A DNA stretch of 64,000 nt, from contig NC_091104.1 in NCBI RefSeq assembly GCF_024713975.1, positions 10,125,580 to 10,189,579 on the forward strand, read 5' to 3'. The DNA is from Paralichthys olivaceus (taxonomy: Eukaryota; Chordata; Actinopteri; Pleuronectiformes; Paralichthyidae). Under the pieces are notes generated by a model that worked only from the letters and a program-made list of their open reading frames with translations, ran no database searches and had not been told where the DNA came from. This document shows, piece by piece, positions 29,001-42,339 of the stretch (positions are counted from its first letter, which is position 1; every line of letters begins with the position of its first letter). Both the position numbers and the translations under genes were made by a program.

Positions 29001-30545
29001 TTAACAAATATCAAAAGAACTGCATTAATTCACACAAGTATCCAAATGATGTGTAAATGCAATTTCCTGTTTTCAATAACCTGGATGAAGCCATAGGCTG
29101 GTTTTGAGAAACATTGATTTGATACCTGGAGTACTGGAGTAGAAAAGCAGGATACTGAGGCATGAACACTGTGTCCAGGTTTCTGAACAGCTATTTAAAA
29201 AAGCTCTGTAGTTTGTATTTAGTCAGATTCTGATCTTGACTTCCCTCATATTTCTCCTGAACCTGATAAATCGGATGTTTCTCAAACAGCTGCCAGGTCT
29301 GTCCATTATGAATAAGTGGTGCATTCATCCAGTCAGTCGGAGGAAAGACAAATGTCTGAGAGAAGATTAAGCTATAAATCGTTCAATGTACTTTAAAGAT
29401 CACTTAGATTAGACTCCTCACAATTGCACAACTGGCACAGAACAGAACTGACTCTTAACCTTCTCAAAGAAATTCAGCTGAGAGCTGTTCTTGACCTGGA
29501 TGTTTGGTTCCTGTTGGTGAGAGAGAGCCGGGTGTGAGATGTGAGGTCAGAGGTCGTGTTTGAGGGTAAAGCGACAATTGAGGAGAGTTGTGGTTTAATG
29601 GAGCTTGACAAAATGATGATAGACGGAGCTGGAGGCCCGGGAGGGTTGAATTTCACAGAGCAGGGAAAGAGTGAGAGGTGTAAGCTGTTTTTAGATACAC
29701 ACTGAAGTCGACGTTTTCCTGAAATTTATACAGGGGCCTGTATATAAGAACACAAATGTCCAAATCACTTGCTCCATTCGATGTTTTTGAACTTTTCCAC
29801 CTATTCCTCCTAAAATGCCAAAATATCAGATGTGATGGATGCAAAACTGAAAAAATAAGACATAAAGTAAACAAAAACAATATCTCAGGATGAAAAAGAG
29901 GTGCCATCTGTGTGAAGGGTTAACCACGGAAAACGTCCCGACCCAATTTGCCAAACATTTCCCAGAGTTCATGTCTGAAAACAGCTTTGCACATCTAACG
30001 CTTTACAGAGACAGACCTGGAGTTTGTTATCATGCACGACCATTGCTGCCTGTCTGGGCCCTGTAATGGAAGAGGGGGAGGGGAAAAGCGAGGACTCCAA
30101 GAGGAGGGAATGGACAAGGGTGTTGGTGGGTGTAGGTTGTAATGATGGCAGGTCGTTTATAACCTTCTGTCTCCGTTTCACTGCGCTTGCCCCATAGATT
30201 GCACACGGCTCGGACATCGATCCAGGGACTAGAGACCCATTTACTTAAATGAGAGACAGATAACAGAAAGCAATTATATTCTTCCTTGTGGAGAACGAGG
30301 CAGAGACTTCACAGAGAAAGAAGAGTTTAGGTATGTAAAGTGTTATTTATGCCACATGTGCCGGCGCTTAAGGAGCAGTATTAGAGGCCCAAAGTGGGGT
30401 CAGAGGTCGTTTTATCAGTTAAAACAGGATGTAGTGAAGAGCTGCTGAACTGTGAGCACGGAGCCTCACGGCCTGAGGGAGGTCATCAGGTCAAGTCAGA
30501 GCATCATCGCCATTGTAACGGCTCCCTGTGCTGGAATGTGACGGC

Positions 30546-30594
<49 letters not shown>

Positions 30595-32898
30595 ATATAT
30601 AGAGAGTTGCTGAGGAGAGAACAAGAAAGAGAGAGAGCAGAGGAGGCTCTTGAATTTTTCATTCGACCAAGTGATTCTCGATGTACGAGGCTCGTTCATG
30701 CAAAGTGAATTAGCATTTAATTTAACATGCAGTGAATTCATAGAGTCTATGAGTGAATTATGGAGCTCGGACAGACTCAGAAAAACATTTATGTCGTCAG
30801 CGTAACAGTTTCATTTGAAGCATCATAACTCAAAACCATCAGACTAACAATGTGCACTAATGTGTTGACACTTATGTTTGCAGTTTATATTATTTATCTA
30901 TTTTTTTCCTTTTTTTGTTTTTGAATGCTCCGACTGTTGATTTGTTGACTAGTAATTTCAGCTCGCACTCTGCCTGTGTGTACTGCAAGAATGCAGGCAA
31001 CTTTTCTGATTATCTCAATGAGAAATATTCTGTTTTAACATGTTTCTCAAGCTTTATAATCCTGTAATTTCCAAATTCATGTATTTTGAAACATAAGCAC
31101 AATATAAAATAAGGTTCCCATTGTAAGTTAGTTTGACCCAGAATGGGAAATTTGGTTTCACAACACTCCCCGTTCATCTTCAAAAAGTAGATTCCATGAA
31201 ACAAATAACACAGCAACACAACAATATAAATGCTTAACAGTGCCTTTATGCTTATGCCACAATGGCAAAGTGTCAGTGGAGGGGCTGACGGACGTCCAGT
31301 GTTATTGAGGCTGCAAAGTTGCAATGATGACTAGAGTTTATCTTTAGAAAACAGCAGCAGCTTTAAAGCATCCAGACGTTCTCTCCCCCCAAACCTCACC
31401 TTTGGCGCCTTAACCGTAAAGTAGGGTAAAGTCCATGTACAGCGTGGTGTACTGTGAGTGTGAGTGTGAATAATTCTCTGCCTGGTTAACTCTGTATCCT
31501 GGGGCACAACTCTGGTTTTCTATTATCATCAGTGTGAGCGTATGGGTGTGTATTTGTGAGTGTATCTGAGTGTTTGTGTGTGTTTGTGCACAAAAAGGCA
31601 AAAAGATGCAAAAAAAGAGAGAGAAGAATAAAAATACCAAAATTACAGTTGTCAGGCAATGCTCGGGGGTGTGGGACCATCTGTTGCTACAACAATTCAT
31701 TTCCGTCCGTCCCCTGCTGCTCAGTTCATTCAGATGCTCACATCTGGTGCCTCTTCAGGACTCGAGCCTCTTCTTCGTCTTCACATTTAAGAAGACATAT
31801 CTTTGTCCTAGTATTGAGGCTGCGATCATATTCTAGATTGTTTAATCAATAGAACGTTCAATGACTGTTAAGTGTCAGAAAATGGTAAAAAATGCCCATC
31901 ACACAAACACGTCTTGTTTTGTCTGAATATTTCTACAAAACAGCAAAATATTTTGTTTACAATGACACCGAGAAAAGTGACAAATCCTCACAATTTAGAA
32001 GCTGAAACCTTTGAATGTGATATTTTAATTAAAAAATAAATAACTATAACTATTAATCAGTTATGTTAAACTGTATTCAATAGTGCACAATTTATTTTTT
32101 GTTAAATGACCCAAAAAATGAATTCTTAATAAAAAATTTCCAGATTATAAAAGCTACAATTCAATTAAAATGTGTATTATTAAGGAATGCGCCCTAATCC
32201 TAACCCTATGTATGTATGTATATTATTATGGGGGGGTTGTTACTCAGGATGTAGAGCGAGCTGTCCACTAAATAGAGGGTCAGTGGTTCGATCCCAGTCT
32301 TGTGCATGTCCTTGGGCAAGATACAGAATCCCAGTTTGCCCCCAACGACATGTGTGAGTGATGAATGATGGAGAAAGTGCTCCACATAGATGTACTGTAT
32401 GAATGTATGTGAATGGGTGAATGACAAATTGTTGTGAAGTGCTTTAAGTGGCGATCAAGACGAGAGAGGGGCCATACAAATGAAACATTGAGCATTATGG
32501 TTGTTGTTGACATCTGAGCTTGTGCTTTGGTAAATTCACAAATGATCCAGTGTCTGCTCCGTACAGTATTCAGTAGATCTGGGACGGTCTCTCATTCTTC
32601 CTCTGCTCTCGTTTCCTCCTCTCTTCTCTCCACTGTTACGCTGTGCCCCTTTTTAGGGGTTGGAGGTCAGAGGTCAGGGTCTGCGTGAAAGAGGGTTTTG
32701 TGTGTGTGAAAAGGTCCAGGAAGGGCACACTTCCTCTGACTCTCAAACAGCCCCCCCCCCACTCCCCAAAAACATGTCTTCACCTCTTCACCTTAGAATT
32801 TAATGATTTACATTATGGTGACTGGGTTTTCGTCTCCATAGGGAAGACAAGTCCCTGTTCAACATGTTTAGGTCCCCACAACACAAGTAATACACTCA

Positions 32899-32963
<65 letters not shown>

Positions 32964-34667
32964 TTCGAGCAGTGTTGCTTCACATTGATAGAAAATCCAG
33001 ATGTTAGTCTTTGACTCCCATTAAACACATCTGTCTGTGCAGCCATGCACACTCATCATACAGAAACACACTGGAGGAACTGTACAGTACTTGATTCTGT
33101 TACAGTAAGAGGTCTAACTGCCTGTCAGTTACTGTCACTATTGAGACAAAGTAGAATCAGTGCAATAAAGTGATTCAATAAACCACTGCAGCTGCAGCTC
33201 CAAATCATATTTTACTATTGATTGATCTGCTAATTCATTTATCATTTAATTTTAAGAGATGATTCAGCTTCAAGATGATTGGCTATAAAATGTCAGATAA
33301 CACTGACAAATATGTGTGAATATTTCCCACAGTCTAAGCAGATCTATTATACAAGCTTGTTTTTATTTCATGATGCAGTCCAACATCCAAAGAAGTTCAG
33401 TTTAGTTTATCATATATGATCCTTTTTAAATCCTGATGTCTGGGTTTGTGATTTTAATGTAACTAAATATATCCCTTTATTTGTACACATGTCACAACTT
33501 AACTTTAATCTTTGTATGTTTCTGTATGTCACAGGGAGCCCGTGTTTGGGTTCGGGAGAAGGAGCAGCTCGTTCCGGCCTCTGTAAACTCCTGTGGAGAT
33601 GGAACCCTTGTGGTCACAACTGACTATGGCGAGGTAAGAGATGTGAACACTCACACTGCTGGTGTATGTCTTTCAGATCGGGCTTGAATGTAGCACTAAG
33701 GCCAAGTGATCATACTGACAACTGGCTAGATTGTGTTAAGGAAAGGATGCTTGTAAATGGACCCTGATAATGAATTTATTATAATACAGCACGTCTTCTT
33801 GTAAATATGGAAATATTTTCTTATTTTGTTACAGGTGAGTACTTGCCCCAATGCTATTGTTTGCTTTGAGATGAACGGGCAACCCTGGTTTATTTGCAAA
33901 GTAGTTTTTAAAAAAGTTTTAGTTGCATTTTATAACTTTATCACAGAGTCGACAGTAGGAATTAGGGAAAGGGAGAGATGGAACATGTTATTTTTGATCA
34001 GCATCTTAAACCTCAAGACTATCAACTTGTTTTAACTCAAAACTGAATATAAATTGTCGAAGTAAACTTTGAAAGCCAAACTTACTTATGCAACATGACT
34101 GTTAACTTAAAAAACTTCGTAAATGGATCAGAAAAATGCAATTGAAAACACATTTCATTAGTTTAAACTGAGCAGGAGAAGTAAACAGTGTCAGCTGAGC
34201 TAAAGCTGCAGTCGTTGCTTGGAATGGTTCACCTGCTGTGTGTTCACGTAAAGGTCAGAGAGAAGAGGCAGCGCTGCAGGTTCTCATTCACCATGTGTGG
34301 ATCGATAGAAACTCATGATGCTCCACTTTCCTGTCCATACCTCCTACCTCCTCCTCGTCGTCCTCCTCCTTCTCATTCATATGCAAAATTCATCTCTGAC
34401 ACACATTCAGCCTCCAGAGGAGAGCCTGGAGAGATATGGAGCAATATGAACATGCTTGTTCCGGGATTGTCAGATGTCAGTGTCGCCATGCAGCTGCCCT
34501 GTAACAGCACATGCAACCCCCCCCCCACCAAAATAATGGAATTGAATGTATAAATCTCATTATGGGTATGTGCGCACGTGCATGTGCTCATCTAATCTGT
34601 ATCAGAGCAGCGACATGCACACATTGCTCTTTGGATTAAATTTTTTTTTTGGATTGCTGATGTTTTT

Positions 34668-34717
<50 letters not shown>

Positions 34718-37700
34718 CCAGTTGGCAGCATTTAGATGGAGCTAATAATAGACTTGGCTCTTCAGCCTGAATTCAAGAGTCTCAATACTCCATTTATTCC
34801 CCTAAAGAACATCCACATCCATCCTCACAGTTGTACAATGAAGCCGTGTTTCCTTTTGAAACATGCAAAGACCAGACGCTGCTGCTCTAAAAGCATCGTC
34901 TTATTATGTAGCTGTAGCTCGGAGTTCCTGTTCAGGGACATGGCAGGGGACAGACAGGCTTTTGGCTATGGGAGTTCTCTCCACTCTGGATTATGAATGT
35001 CTGTAACCTCCCCAGCCCCCATCCGGCTCTCCCTGCCTCCCTCTGCCCTCCCTCTCTCCTAACCGGTGGTGTTTAAATGTTTGCTCTGCAGGAGCTGGTG
35101 AATATTTGATAAGGAATCAGCAGGGTGTGTGGGGGGGGGGTCTGACCCATGCATGAGGACCCCCATCGCTCCCTGTGGCTCTGCCCTGTGACCCCCCACC
35201 CCCTGATCCTGGTCAGACTTCAGTGACCACAGACACTCGGTGAATCCCAGAAGCATTTTTGAGTAAAAACGATAAAAAATGACTCACATGTTGATGCCAA
35301 AGACAAAGTAGACACATTTAAAAAATTTAAATGTTTGCTTGTTTTATAATCCCCTCACTCTTTTCTTCCTCATATTCTCTTCCCTGCTCTTCAGTCATTC
35401 TTTAATCTACAGACTCTGACCCACTTCACCAAATCACAGATTCTGCGTTACCAATGCTGTGGCTGCAAAACTATCATGTTAAATCAGCACAGCTCACTGC
35501 TGAGGGTAGATACTTCGCAACCCAATCATTCATCCTCGATTTTACACTGCTTTCCCACAATTGAGCTGCCGTATAACAATATTTGAATACTGAATATTGA
35601 CAGTACAGAACGATTCATTCATGAAAAGTATAGTAGACAGTGCAGGGATGATGGTGTGTGTTTCATTGTCACTTTTCTATTCTCTCATGTGAGTAAGTTT
35701 TGACTTCATGCTGGCTGAACTTTTCATGGAGGGACTTTACAATTAGCCGTGTCCCAGTTCAGGGGCTGCATCCTTCGGAGGACTTGATGTATGAAGGCAT
35801 GGCTTTAGTAGACAGAGTCACTGGCACGCAATGAATCCTGGGACAGGTTGGCCAGAGAAGGATCCACCCACTGGATCCTTCTTTCTCAGTAATGGCAGGA
35901 TGCATTTGTCAGCTGCAATTAAAAGGAGCCTTCGAAAGGAGTCAGCCTAGTTGTGCAGCTGTGTAGCTATTTGTCCTTCGAAGGATGCAGCCCCCGAATT
36001 GGGGCACAGTTCAGTTAATGTAGTTACTAATTATGAAAAGTCTACAATCTAATGAAAACTACCAGCACCAGGTCCTTGCTGTTGAAGGCTGGAAGTTAAA
36101 TTGCCTGATGAATCAAGAGCTAAACCAATCTCCTTGGATTGGTCAAATCCCAGATCATGCACAAATATCTCATCAATGATCAGAGGTTTTCCCTTTAAAG
36201 TCTCTATAGCGTACTGTGTAGAAAATACGATTAGATTAGAATCAGATTAGATGAAATTTGAATTAACCTGTGGTGAATCTGGGTCAGCAAAGAACTGGTT
36301 CTAGATATAGAAAGAACACAAAGATTTGACTGAAGATAATACAGCGAATGAGCATGAATGCTTAATAAATAATAGAGTGGAAACATTTTCTAAATTCACT
36401 GGAAGCAGTTGGCCAATCAAAACAGAGTATGCTAGCTGGCCAATCAGAGCAGACTGGGCTTGACGAGCCTGAATTTTAGGATTAATATGTCTCTGTCAAA
36501 AAGATTATCTCATTGAAGTGTCCCGTGTTTTCATTTGTAACTGCAGGAATGTGACTCATATCACTGTGTAGCTGAAATTTAATTAATTATTTATTTAATT
36601 GAGCCATGAGACATGATTTTTGTTAAATGATTTAGTTTCTGCCTGAGAATATCGCCTTTTTCCAGAATTTCAAATTTGGTGATTTCCTGTTTTGACTTCT
36701 CATATTTAATAGTTAATTCAATTTTTTTTAAATACTGAACAAAAGATTCAACTTGGAATATATTTACATTTCACAATGTATGAAAAGTTATATTTAAAAT
36801 CTCATATTTATAATCAGGGATGTTCAGACACTTCAGAGATCTTCCTTGTCTAGTTGCCATGGATACAGTCACAGCATCAGACCCCCTTCATATGCTGTGG
36901 TTTTATCCTGATGTCTTAATGTATACCTGCATTGGACATGTACATCCCCATGGGACATTACATGGGAACAATGTGTAGACCAAGAGAGAACTCCACTCTT
37001 ACACAGTGTATGCACACACACACACACACACACACGCACAAACTTGGACGTACACACTCTGAGGTGACGTTTGTGATGAGTTATGTACAATGTGTATTAT
37101 GTGACCTGGATTTCAGTAGCTAGCGTGAAAGCTGCAGTGAGGGCTCACGCGAGCACAGAACATGCTGCGGGGATGCCTCTGCTCCTTCTGAGCACACAAC
37201 ATAACTGCGTTCTCGGACACACACTCACACACACACAGACAGACACACATACACGAGAAAAAGTGACACACACTATGTTGAATGCATCTAATGAAAAGCG
37301 CAGAAATTACTTGTTTTGTCTAATCTGGCTCAGAAACAAGCTTATGCTGCTGTGTGATCTCCTGACCCACATTCCCCCTTCACAGTTTTAGATTTCTAAC
37401 CCTCAGAGGACCTCATAGTTACTCATCTCGTTTAGCATCATATAATGAGATTAACTCAACTCTGTCAAACTGGCCCACAAAACCACAGACACACGAACAC
37501 ACACCAACTGTAACTACGGTCACACACACTGTCTCCTGCTCTCTGTCCGTCTCTCACCTTCAGGGAACAAGGCTGTGATCCCTCTTGGATGAGTGTGGTT
37601 TGCAGAATCCCACAGGGTGATGGCTTATGAAATGTGTTATTCCCTCCAGTGCTGTGAGGCAGAGGACGTATAAACACAGTTAAATCTTGTTGTTAACCTC

Positions 37701-40700
37701 TTTTTCTCAAACCAACTCTGTGGGAAAAGAAACAGCAGAGAACAGTTTCTATATATTGAAAACTACGATATTGGTGTTTTTTACGCTATGGCATTATAAT
37801 AATGAACATTCATTACCCTAAGTACAGCCTCTCATTTGCGTTTAATGGCAGTAAAAAAGGTCTCCGCACTAGACGCATTGTTCAAAAGGATTTTACTCAC
37901 TCTTAATTAATCATGGGTGTGTTTTAGTGCCCTCTCCAATTCCCTTTAAAAGCCTGATGCACTTGCGCCTTGGCGGAAATGGATCTGAACAGACAATGTG
38001 TGTGTAGCAAGCAGCGTAGGAGGGTTTCTACCCACCTTATGTGGGGTCATATTGGTATCTTGATAATACACCCTATCCTATCCAAGGTCAGTGAGGAGAG
38101 CTGCAGGTGTGTAAAGTGCCGTGTGATACTGTATTCAGCGCTAGCGAATATAGGCCTGCAGAATATATAGGTCACTGTGCCCACAGCTCTCTGTCTTCAT
38201 CTCTCTCGCCTGCTCTCCTCTCTCTGCAGCTAATCTGTGAAGTCAGATGAAGAGGCTTTAGAGGGAGACCATTGCATCCGCTGTGTGTGTGTGTGTGTCT
38301 GTGTTGAAATGAACAAAGCAGGTTAAGAATGGTGTAATTGTGCTGCATGGTGGAGATGATGAAACAGGAGAAGAAGTGTAGTGTGTGTCTGAGCGAGTGA
38401 TTGATGTCAACAAATCCCATTTAAAGACCAAATCGTACAAATGTTGCAATAGATCGTATTCAATAGACAACAATAGTCATGGTGGATGCTCAGTGAGATG
38501 TGGGGACACCAGTTCACAGGGTCAAATGCTGAGGATGTCGTGTTTGTTTTGGTGCGACCTCGTTACTGTGGCTCCCCCCCGGATCGCTACTGGGCAGACT
38601 CCAAGCGCGCATGATGGCATCATTTGTATCTGGGACTTTAGCTTCATTTCTGGATAGTGGGAGGAAGTGGGGGGCGTGTGGTGCAAATCTTTACGTTTAA
38701 AACAAATGAAAATTTATTTGTGAGCCACTTTTAAATATTGATGTAATCTCCCACACTTCATCTCCTGAAGTGAGACGCTTTTATGTCGACATTATCTCAT
38801 CCTGTCTCTCTCTCTCTTTGTCAGTGTATGTCAGTCTCTCTCACCCTCTCTCTCTCTCTGTTCTCTCTCTATCGCTTCTCTCTCCAATTATGAATTATTG
38901 AAAATGAAGAAACCCATTTCAAACGCAGTCAAACTTATTGTGAGTGCATCTGCTTCACATACAGTACATTATGCTCACGTGTGTGTGTTGCACTTGTGTG
39001 TGTTAATGTGCACTAAGGAGCCGCAGACAAAATGTGTGTTAAAACTCACCAGAATGATCAGGAAGGATTTTTTTCTTTCACTCCAGCTCCATTTTATTTC
39101 AGTCACTGACTTACTTTCTTTCGTCTGTGTATCTTCTCCTCCGAATTATTCGTTGATGGGTTTTCCTGAATGTTTATTCTCTGAACGTCTATGCTGTAGC
39201 TGCTGTTTAAAGTCTTTGTATTTGAAAGAAGCTTTGGCATTGGAGGCTATTTTAAAACCCAGAGAGTAGCCCACCAACTTGTTTGTTTTAATGTTACAGT
39301 GAAAGTCTTTCTGTCCCAGTTATTTCTTAGGTCCTGGTTAAGATAATGGGTAAAATGTGAATTGTTGTTAGGTTAAGGTTAGGATTAGGCATGAATGTGT
39401 TAGGGAAAGGTTTCGGTTGTGTGTATGTGTGTGTTTGAAGCCTTATTTTCTGGTGCACAATAATTTACTCTGGATTGTAAAAGGATGCTTGACTTTCAGA
39501 TTGAAATTGTTCAGTAAACCTTCAATTACAGGTCAGGATCTTAGATTGAGGCATTTCCACATTAAGTGAATCTGTATGAGTGAGCACACTGTCAATCCAT
39601 GCATGTTAGATAGTCAGATCAGGAAAAACATGAATAAACCAGGCTGAGGGGATACATCAGAAATATAATATGGAGGTTACGGGAGCCAGCTATAAAGCGG
39701 AGGAAGTGGAGGAAGCGGAAAAAGAGGAAAAAAAGAGGAAGAAAGAATATCATGGGAGGATGAAATGTGGGAAAATACAGTGCGGGGAAGGAAGAATAGA
39801 GGAGAGTAAATTAATGAAGAGTGGGATGGAAGGGATCGAGAGAACAGAGAGAGAAGAGAAGCAAATGACAGAGAGGGGGAAGGGACGAAGACAAGTGACG
39901 GGAGAGAAGAGAGAGAGAAGTGATGTTTGAGACATGAAGACAAGCAGAATTAAAAAAGAAATATTAAGACAAAGACTGAGAGGGATTTGAAGGACAGAGT
40001 TAGTAGAAGGGATAGAGGGAGAGAATCTGATGGACTTTGATATCATTTGAGAGGCTCTCCATCATCTTTCTCCCTCACAAATGCAGGAATTCACTGAGTC
40101 AATATGGAAGCAGCTGTACAAGCCATGACTAACAAGCATGTTAATGCATCACATCCCTCAGACAAGAGTGTCTCCCATGCAGCAAGTACCATACACACAT
40201 GAAAACACACACAGGTGCATGTGAAAGTCACGAGCGAACACGACTCTGCAGCAGAGATTAAGAAGCAAGAAAGAAGAATAAACTAAACCTGTGTTAACTG
40301 TTTTTTGGGAACAAGGGACGATAGGAAACAGACCTTAAATCAAAGGAGAGGAGAGGATATAGAAAAACATGTTGGTGAAATGACAGTTGAGGATGCAGTG
40401 ACAACATTTACAAAGAAATGAGATTGTTAAATACCAGTTAAATGGTTCTTAGTAATGATTATTTATATTATTGAAAGTTTAAAAATGAAAAAGCTATTTT
40501 ACCGTTTGTTTCTCCTTCCTGGAAATAAGTCTCTCATCAATTTAAAATTTCTAATTGCAAAGACTAATGATTAAAAAGAGACAGTCCCTGAAATTTGGTC
40601 TCATTTATCAAATTTATATAAAATTTTCACAGTTTTTGCTTTTCATTTTTTCATTTGTTTTTATTTGTATGTATTTATTCCTGCTTTGTCCACATTTGTT

Positions 40701-41128
40701 CTGCTACATGTTTTGTACATATGGCAAAAGTAAAAACTGGAGATGTAAACACCAAGACACATTAATTCCTGGGTCTGTCCCTTTGTCCACATCTGTGCCA
40801 AAATGTAATGGTTTCTATTTTGGCCCATCCCATATCTTTCCACCAGGTTTCGTGGAAATCTGATGTAATCCTGCTGCAAACAAACGTAAATACAGTATAT
40901 TGGTGTACATAGCACACATGTTTCCATGTGGACTCAACAAACAAACAAAATGTACAAACAGTTGGTGCTGATGGAAATGATACAATACCTCTGTATGTTG
41001 TTTTGCTCTGAGAGCTTTGACTGCAGCTCTGAGCAGTGGAGGACATTGTTACTGGAGTGAAATAGATTTATTTAAAAATGTCTACAGCGTGGCACTGTGC
41101 TGCTCTCAACAGACTTCCAACACATCTG

Positions 41129-41182
<54 letters not shown>

Positions 41183-42291
41183 AGATCAGTGTGGCAGTAG
41201 ACCACGCCACGGGGTTCCCATCACGACAGCCAGAGACAAACCAGTCCAACCATTGCGTGTTCGTGCCTTTTCAAGTCTGAGGATCAATCACCTAACAGCT
41301 CTCACCTGTGCTGACTGATCCTCTGTGGTGCAGGTGAAGGTGCTCTCTCCGCCCCTTCACCTCCACAATCAGTACTGTAAAGGACGTGTTTCTTTTAGAT
41401 TTCACTGGAAATTACCTTGATGCTGAAATACAATCACTGTTATGTCCAGTACTGTTTTTTTCTGTGTGTGTGTGTGTGTGTGAGTGTGTGTGTGCATGTG
41501 GGCTATATACATGAAAGAAAGATGGGGATTGTCGTGAGCTGCTTTCACCTGTCGGGTGATGCCACATCAGATCTTTTACACTCTCTCTACTTCTCTCCTT
41601 CTGTCCTCACTTTCTCCTCCTCCTTCTTTTTCTTCTTCTTCTTCATCTTTTGTTCCTCACACAGTCAGGTTCTCCACCCGCCTTGTCCCAGACGACTCTC
41701 ACGTTGCCATGGTGACAGATGACATAGATGAAACGGGGGAGCCCTGCGTTCTCATCATGTGGATTTTCGTCCTGTTGCAACGTGCTGTCGTCCGTCTTTA
41801 CTCTGATCTCTAGATATTACCTTTATCATTCAGTAGGCAGCATCACAAGCTTTACAGCTGTATATCAAGGATTTGTTTTCAACTCAGAATGAAAAGGTTT
41901 GAAAAACACCTTTCCCTTTTTTCTTTTTGTCCTCTAGGAAAACCATCATAAGAAACAAACAAGTAATAATAAAAAACTTAATTAACAGTTTCCACCATTG
42001 TCTGATCCAAAATATAAATTTTTTATAAATATAAATCAACTAAAGCTGTATACAATATAACCCTGTAATATGATATTTACATGTATGTGAAGTGTTGATA
42101 AGTGACAGTATGTTTGCCTTGGTGTGTCCCAGGTGTTGTACCTGCAGCAGGCCGAGGTCACCAGGGAGCGGGTGTACGCTATGCACCAGTCCAGCATCGA
42201 AGGGGTGGAGGACATGTCAGCGCTGGCCGAGCTCCACGAGGCCGCCATCATGCACAACCTGTACCAGCGCTACCAGAAGGATAACATCTAT
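21198..42291 (+). CDS. Myosin X-like unconventional myosin, N-terminal three exons (partial)
   Basis: Exons 21198-21218, 33535-33633 and 42133-42291 join in phase 0 with donors GTAAGC, GTAAGA and GTAAGT, giving 93 residues. MDAFFTE, then GARVWVREKEQLVPASVNSC and DYGEVLYLQQAEVT, ending in ELHEAAIMHNLYQRYQKDNIY, corresponds to the remembered human MYO10 start (MDNFFTEGTRVWLRENG, then VDDMASLTELHGG, ending in NLFQRYKRNQIYTY). This is the N-terminal SH3-like region and the start of the motor head. The ATP-binding P-loop and everything beyond, including the expected PH, MyTH4 and FERM domains, are absent. The tiny seven-codon first exon matches MYO10 N-terminal length. Myosin X moves along actin bundles and builds filopodia. 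The divergence suggests one of the extra fish myo10-like paralogues, but a tree is needed to say which. The gene runs off the window, or into the repeat array. Confidence 0.88.
21770..21891 (+). repeat. Polypurine (GA-rich) tract
   Basis: Two blocks of almost pure purine (GAGGAAGAGGAAGAGGAGG-like) are separated by a short mixed stretch at about 21,827-21,840. The tract lies about 550 bp downstream of coding exon 1. It gives rise to glutamate/arginine- and proline/serine-rich ORFs that are not genes. Confidence 0.85.
24042..24129 (+). repeat. (GT)n microsatellite
   Basis: About 44 GT units without interruption. Confidence 0.97.
25922..26012 (+). repeat. (CA)n microsatellite
   Basis: About 45 CA units without interruption. 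Confidence 0.97.
30548..30592 (+). repeat. (GA)n microsatellite
   Basis: About 22 GA units, followed by a further purine-rich stretch to about 30,645. Confidence 0.95.
32230..32485 (+). repeat. tRNA-derived SINE-like element
   Basis: The copy opens with a tRNA-like part: TGTTACTCAGGATGTAGAGCG, then a B box GGTTCGATCCC at 32285-32295. Next come CCTTGGGCAAGATACAGAA, GTGAATGGGTGAATGAC, GAAGTGCTTTAAGTGG and CCATACAAATG. From memory these match, in order, a very abundant short interspersed element of fish genomes. Substitutions at many points show it is a decayed copy. The internal ORFs are not genes. Confidence 0.7.
32901..32962 (+). repeat. (CA)n microsatellite
   Basis: About 31 CA units. Confidence 0.97.
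34669..34714 (+). repeat. (CA)n microsatellite
   Basis: About 23 units. Confidence 0.97.
35749..36007. mobile_element. Foldback MITE (non-autonomous DNA transposon), hAT-like
   Basis: Terminal inverted repeats of 34 bp (35749-35782 and 35974-36007) match at about 30 of 34 positions, and all four differences are transitions. The arm core is GGGGCTGCATCCTTCG. The 259-bp element has no coding capacity. Near its middle is a perfect 10-bp hairpin (35857-35866 with 35872-35881, loop CCCAC). Target-site duplications could not be recognised, so the superfamily is a guess from the look of the TIR. Confidence 0.75.
39690..39925 (+). repeat. Purine-rich tract
   Basis: About 235 bases made mainly of GGAAGA/GAGAGA-like sequence, giving a lysine/glutamate ORF on the plus strand and a serine/leucine/proline ORF on the minus strand. 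Neither shows codon-level or domain features of a real exon. Confidence 0.75.
40765..40885 (+). repeat. Copy of an abundant dispersed fish repeat
   Basis: The phrases GGGTCTGTCCCTTTGTCCAC, GTGCCAAAATGTAATGG, TTTCGTGGAAATCTGATGTA and ATCCTGCTGCAAACAAACG follow the order of a repeat I recall as widespread in fish introns. Family name not assigned. Confidence 0.5.
41130..41177 (+). repeat. (CA)n microsatellite
   Basis: About 24 CA units. Confidence 0.97.
41580..41660 (+). repeat. Polypyrimidine tract
   Basis: An almost pure C/T stretch (CTCCTCCTCCTTC and TTCTTCTTCTTC blocks) with GT repeats about 100 bases upstream. Confidence 0.8.
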
Positions 42292-42339
42292 GTAAGTGAA
42301 TTGAATACCAAGACATGTGGTGTATGAGTGTGTTGTTAC

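Larger units (their letters stand above)
21219..33534 (+). other. Intron 1 of the myosin X-like gene (about 12.3 kb)
   Basis: No further coding exon was recognised. It holds a polypurine tract at 21,770-21,891, a poly-C run at about 22,182-22,198, GT/CA and GA microsatellites, probable dispersed-repeat copies near 27,300-27,560 and 27,610-27,900 (phrases such as CCATATACGTGTTTAACGTT and GTTTCGTGACTATATCTCAC resemble common fish repeats), and a tRNA-derived SINE-like copy at about 32,230-32,485. Large first introns often hold enhancers, but none can be identified here. Confidence 0.6.
33634..42132 (+). other. Intron 2 of the myosin X-like gene (about 8.5 kb)
   Basis: No coding exon was recognised between the exons at 33535-33633 and 42133-42291. 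Content: CA microsatellites, a foldback MITE at 35,749-36,007, a CT-rich tract near 38,800-38,885, a long purine-rich tract at about 39,690-39,925, and a copy of a dispersed fish repeat at about 40,765-40,885. The acceptor of exon 3 is TGTGTCCCAG. Confidence 0.6.

Noticed and set aside
33826..34035. Short ORF after an ACAGGTGAGT motif as an extra myosin exon
   Set aside because: The exons at 33535-33633 and 42133-42291 join directly and match the myosin X N-terminus without a gap, so no exon is missing between them.
39360..39415. Degenerate TTAGG-like stretch resembling a second interstitial telomere site
   Set aside because: Only a few imperfect units (GTTAGGTTAAGGTTAGG) without array structure. 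A similar weak stretch near 32,190-32,213 was dropped for the same reason.
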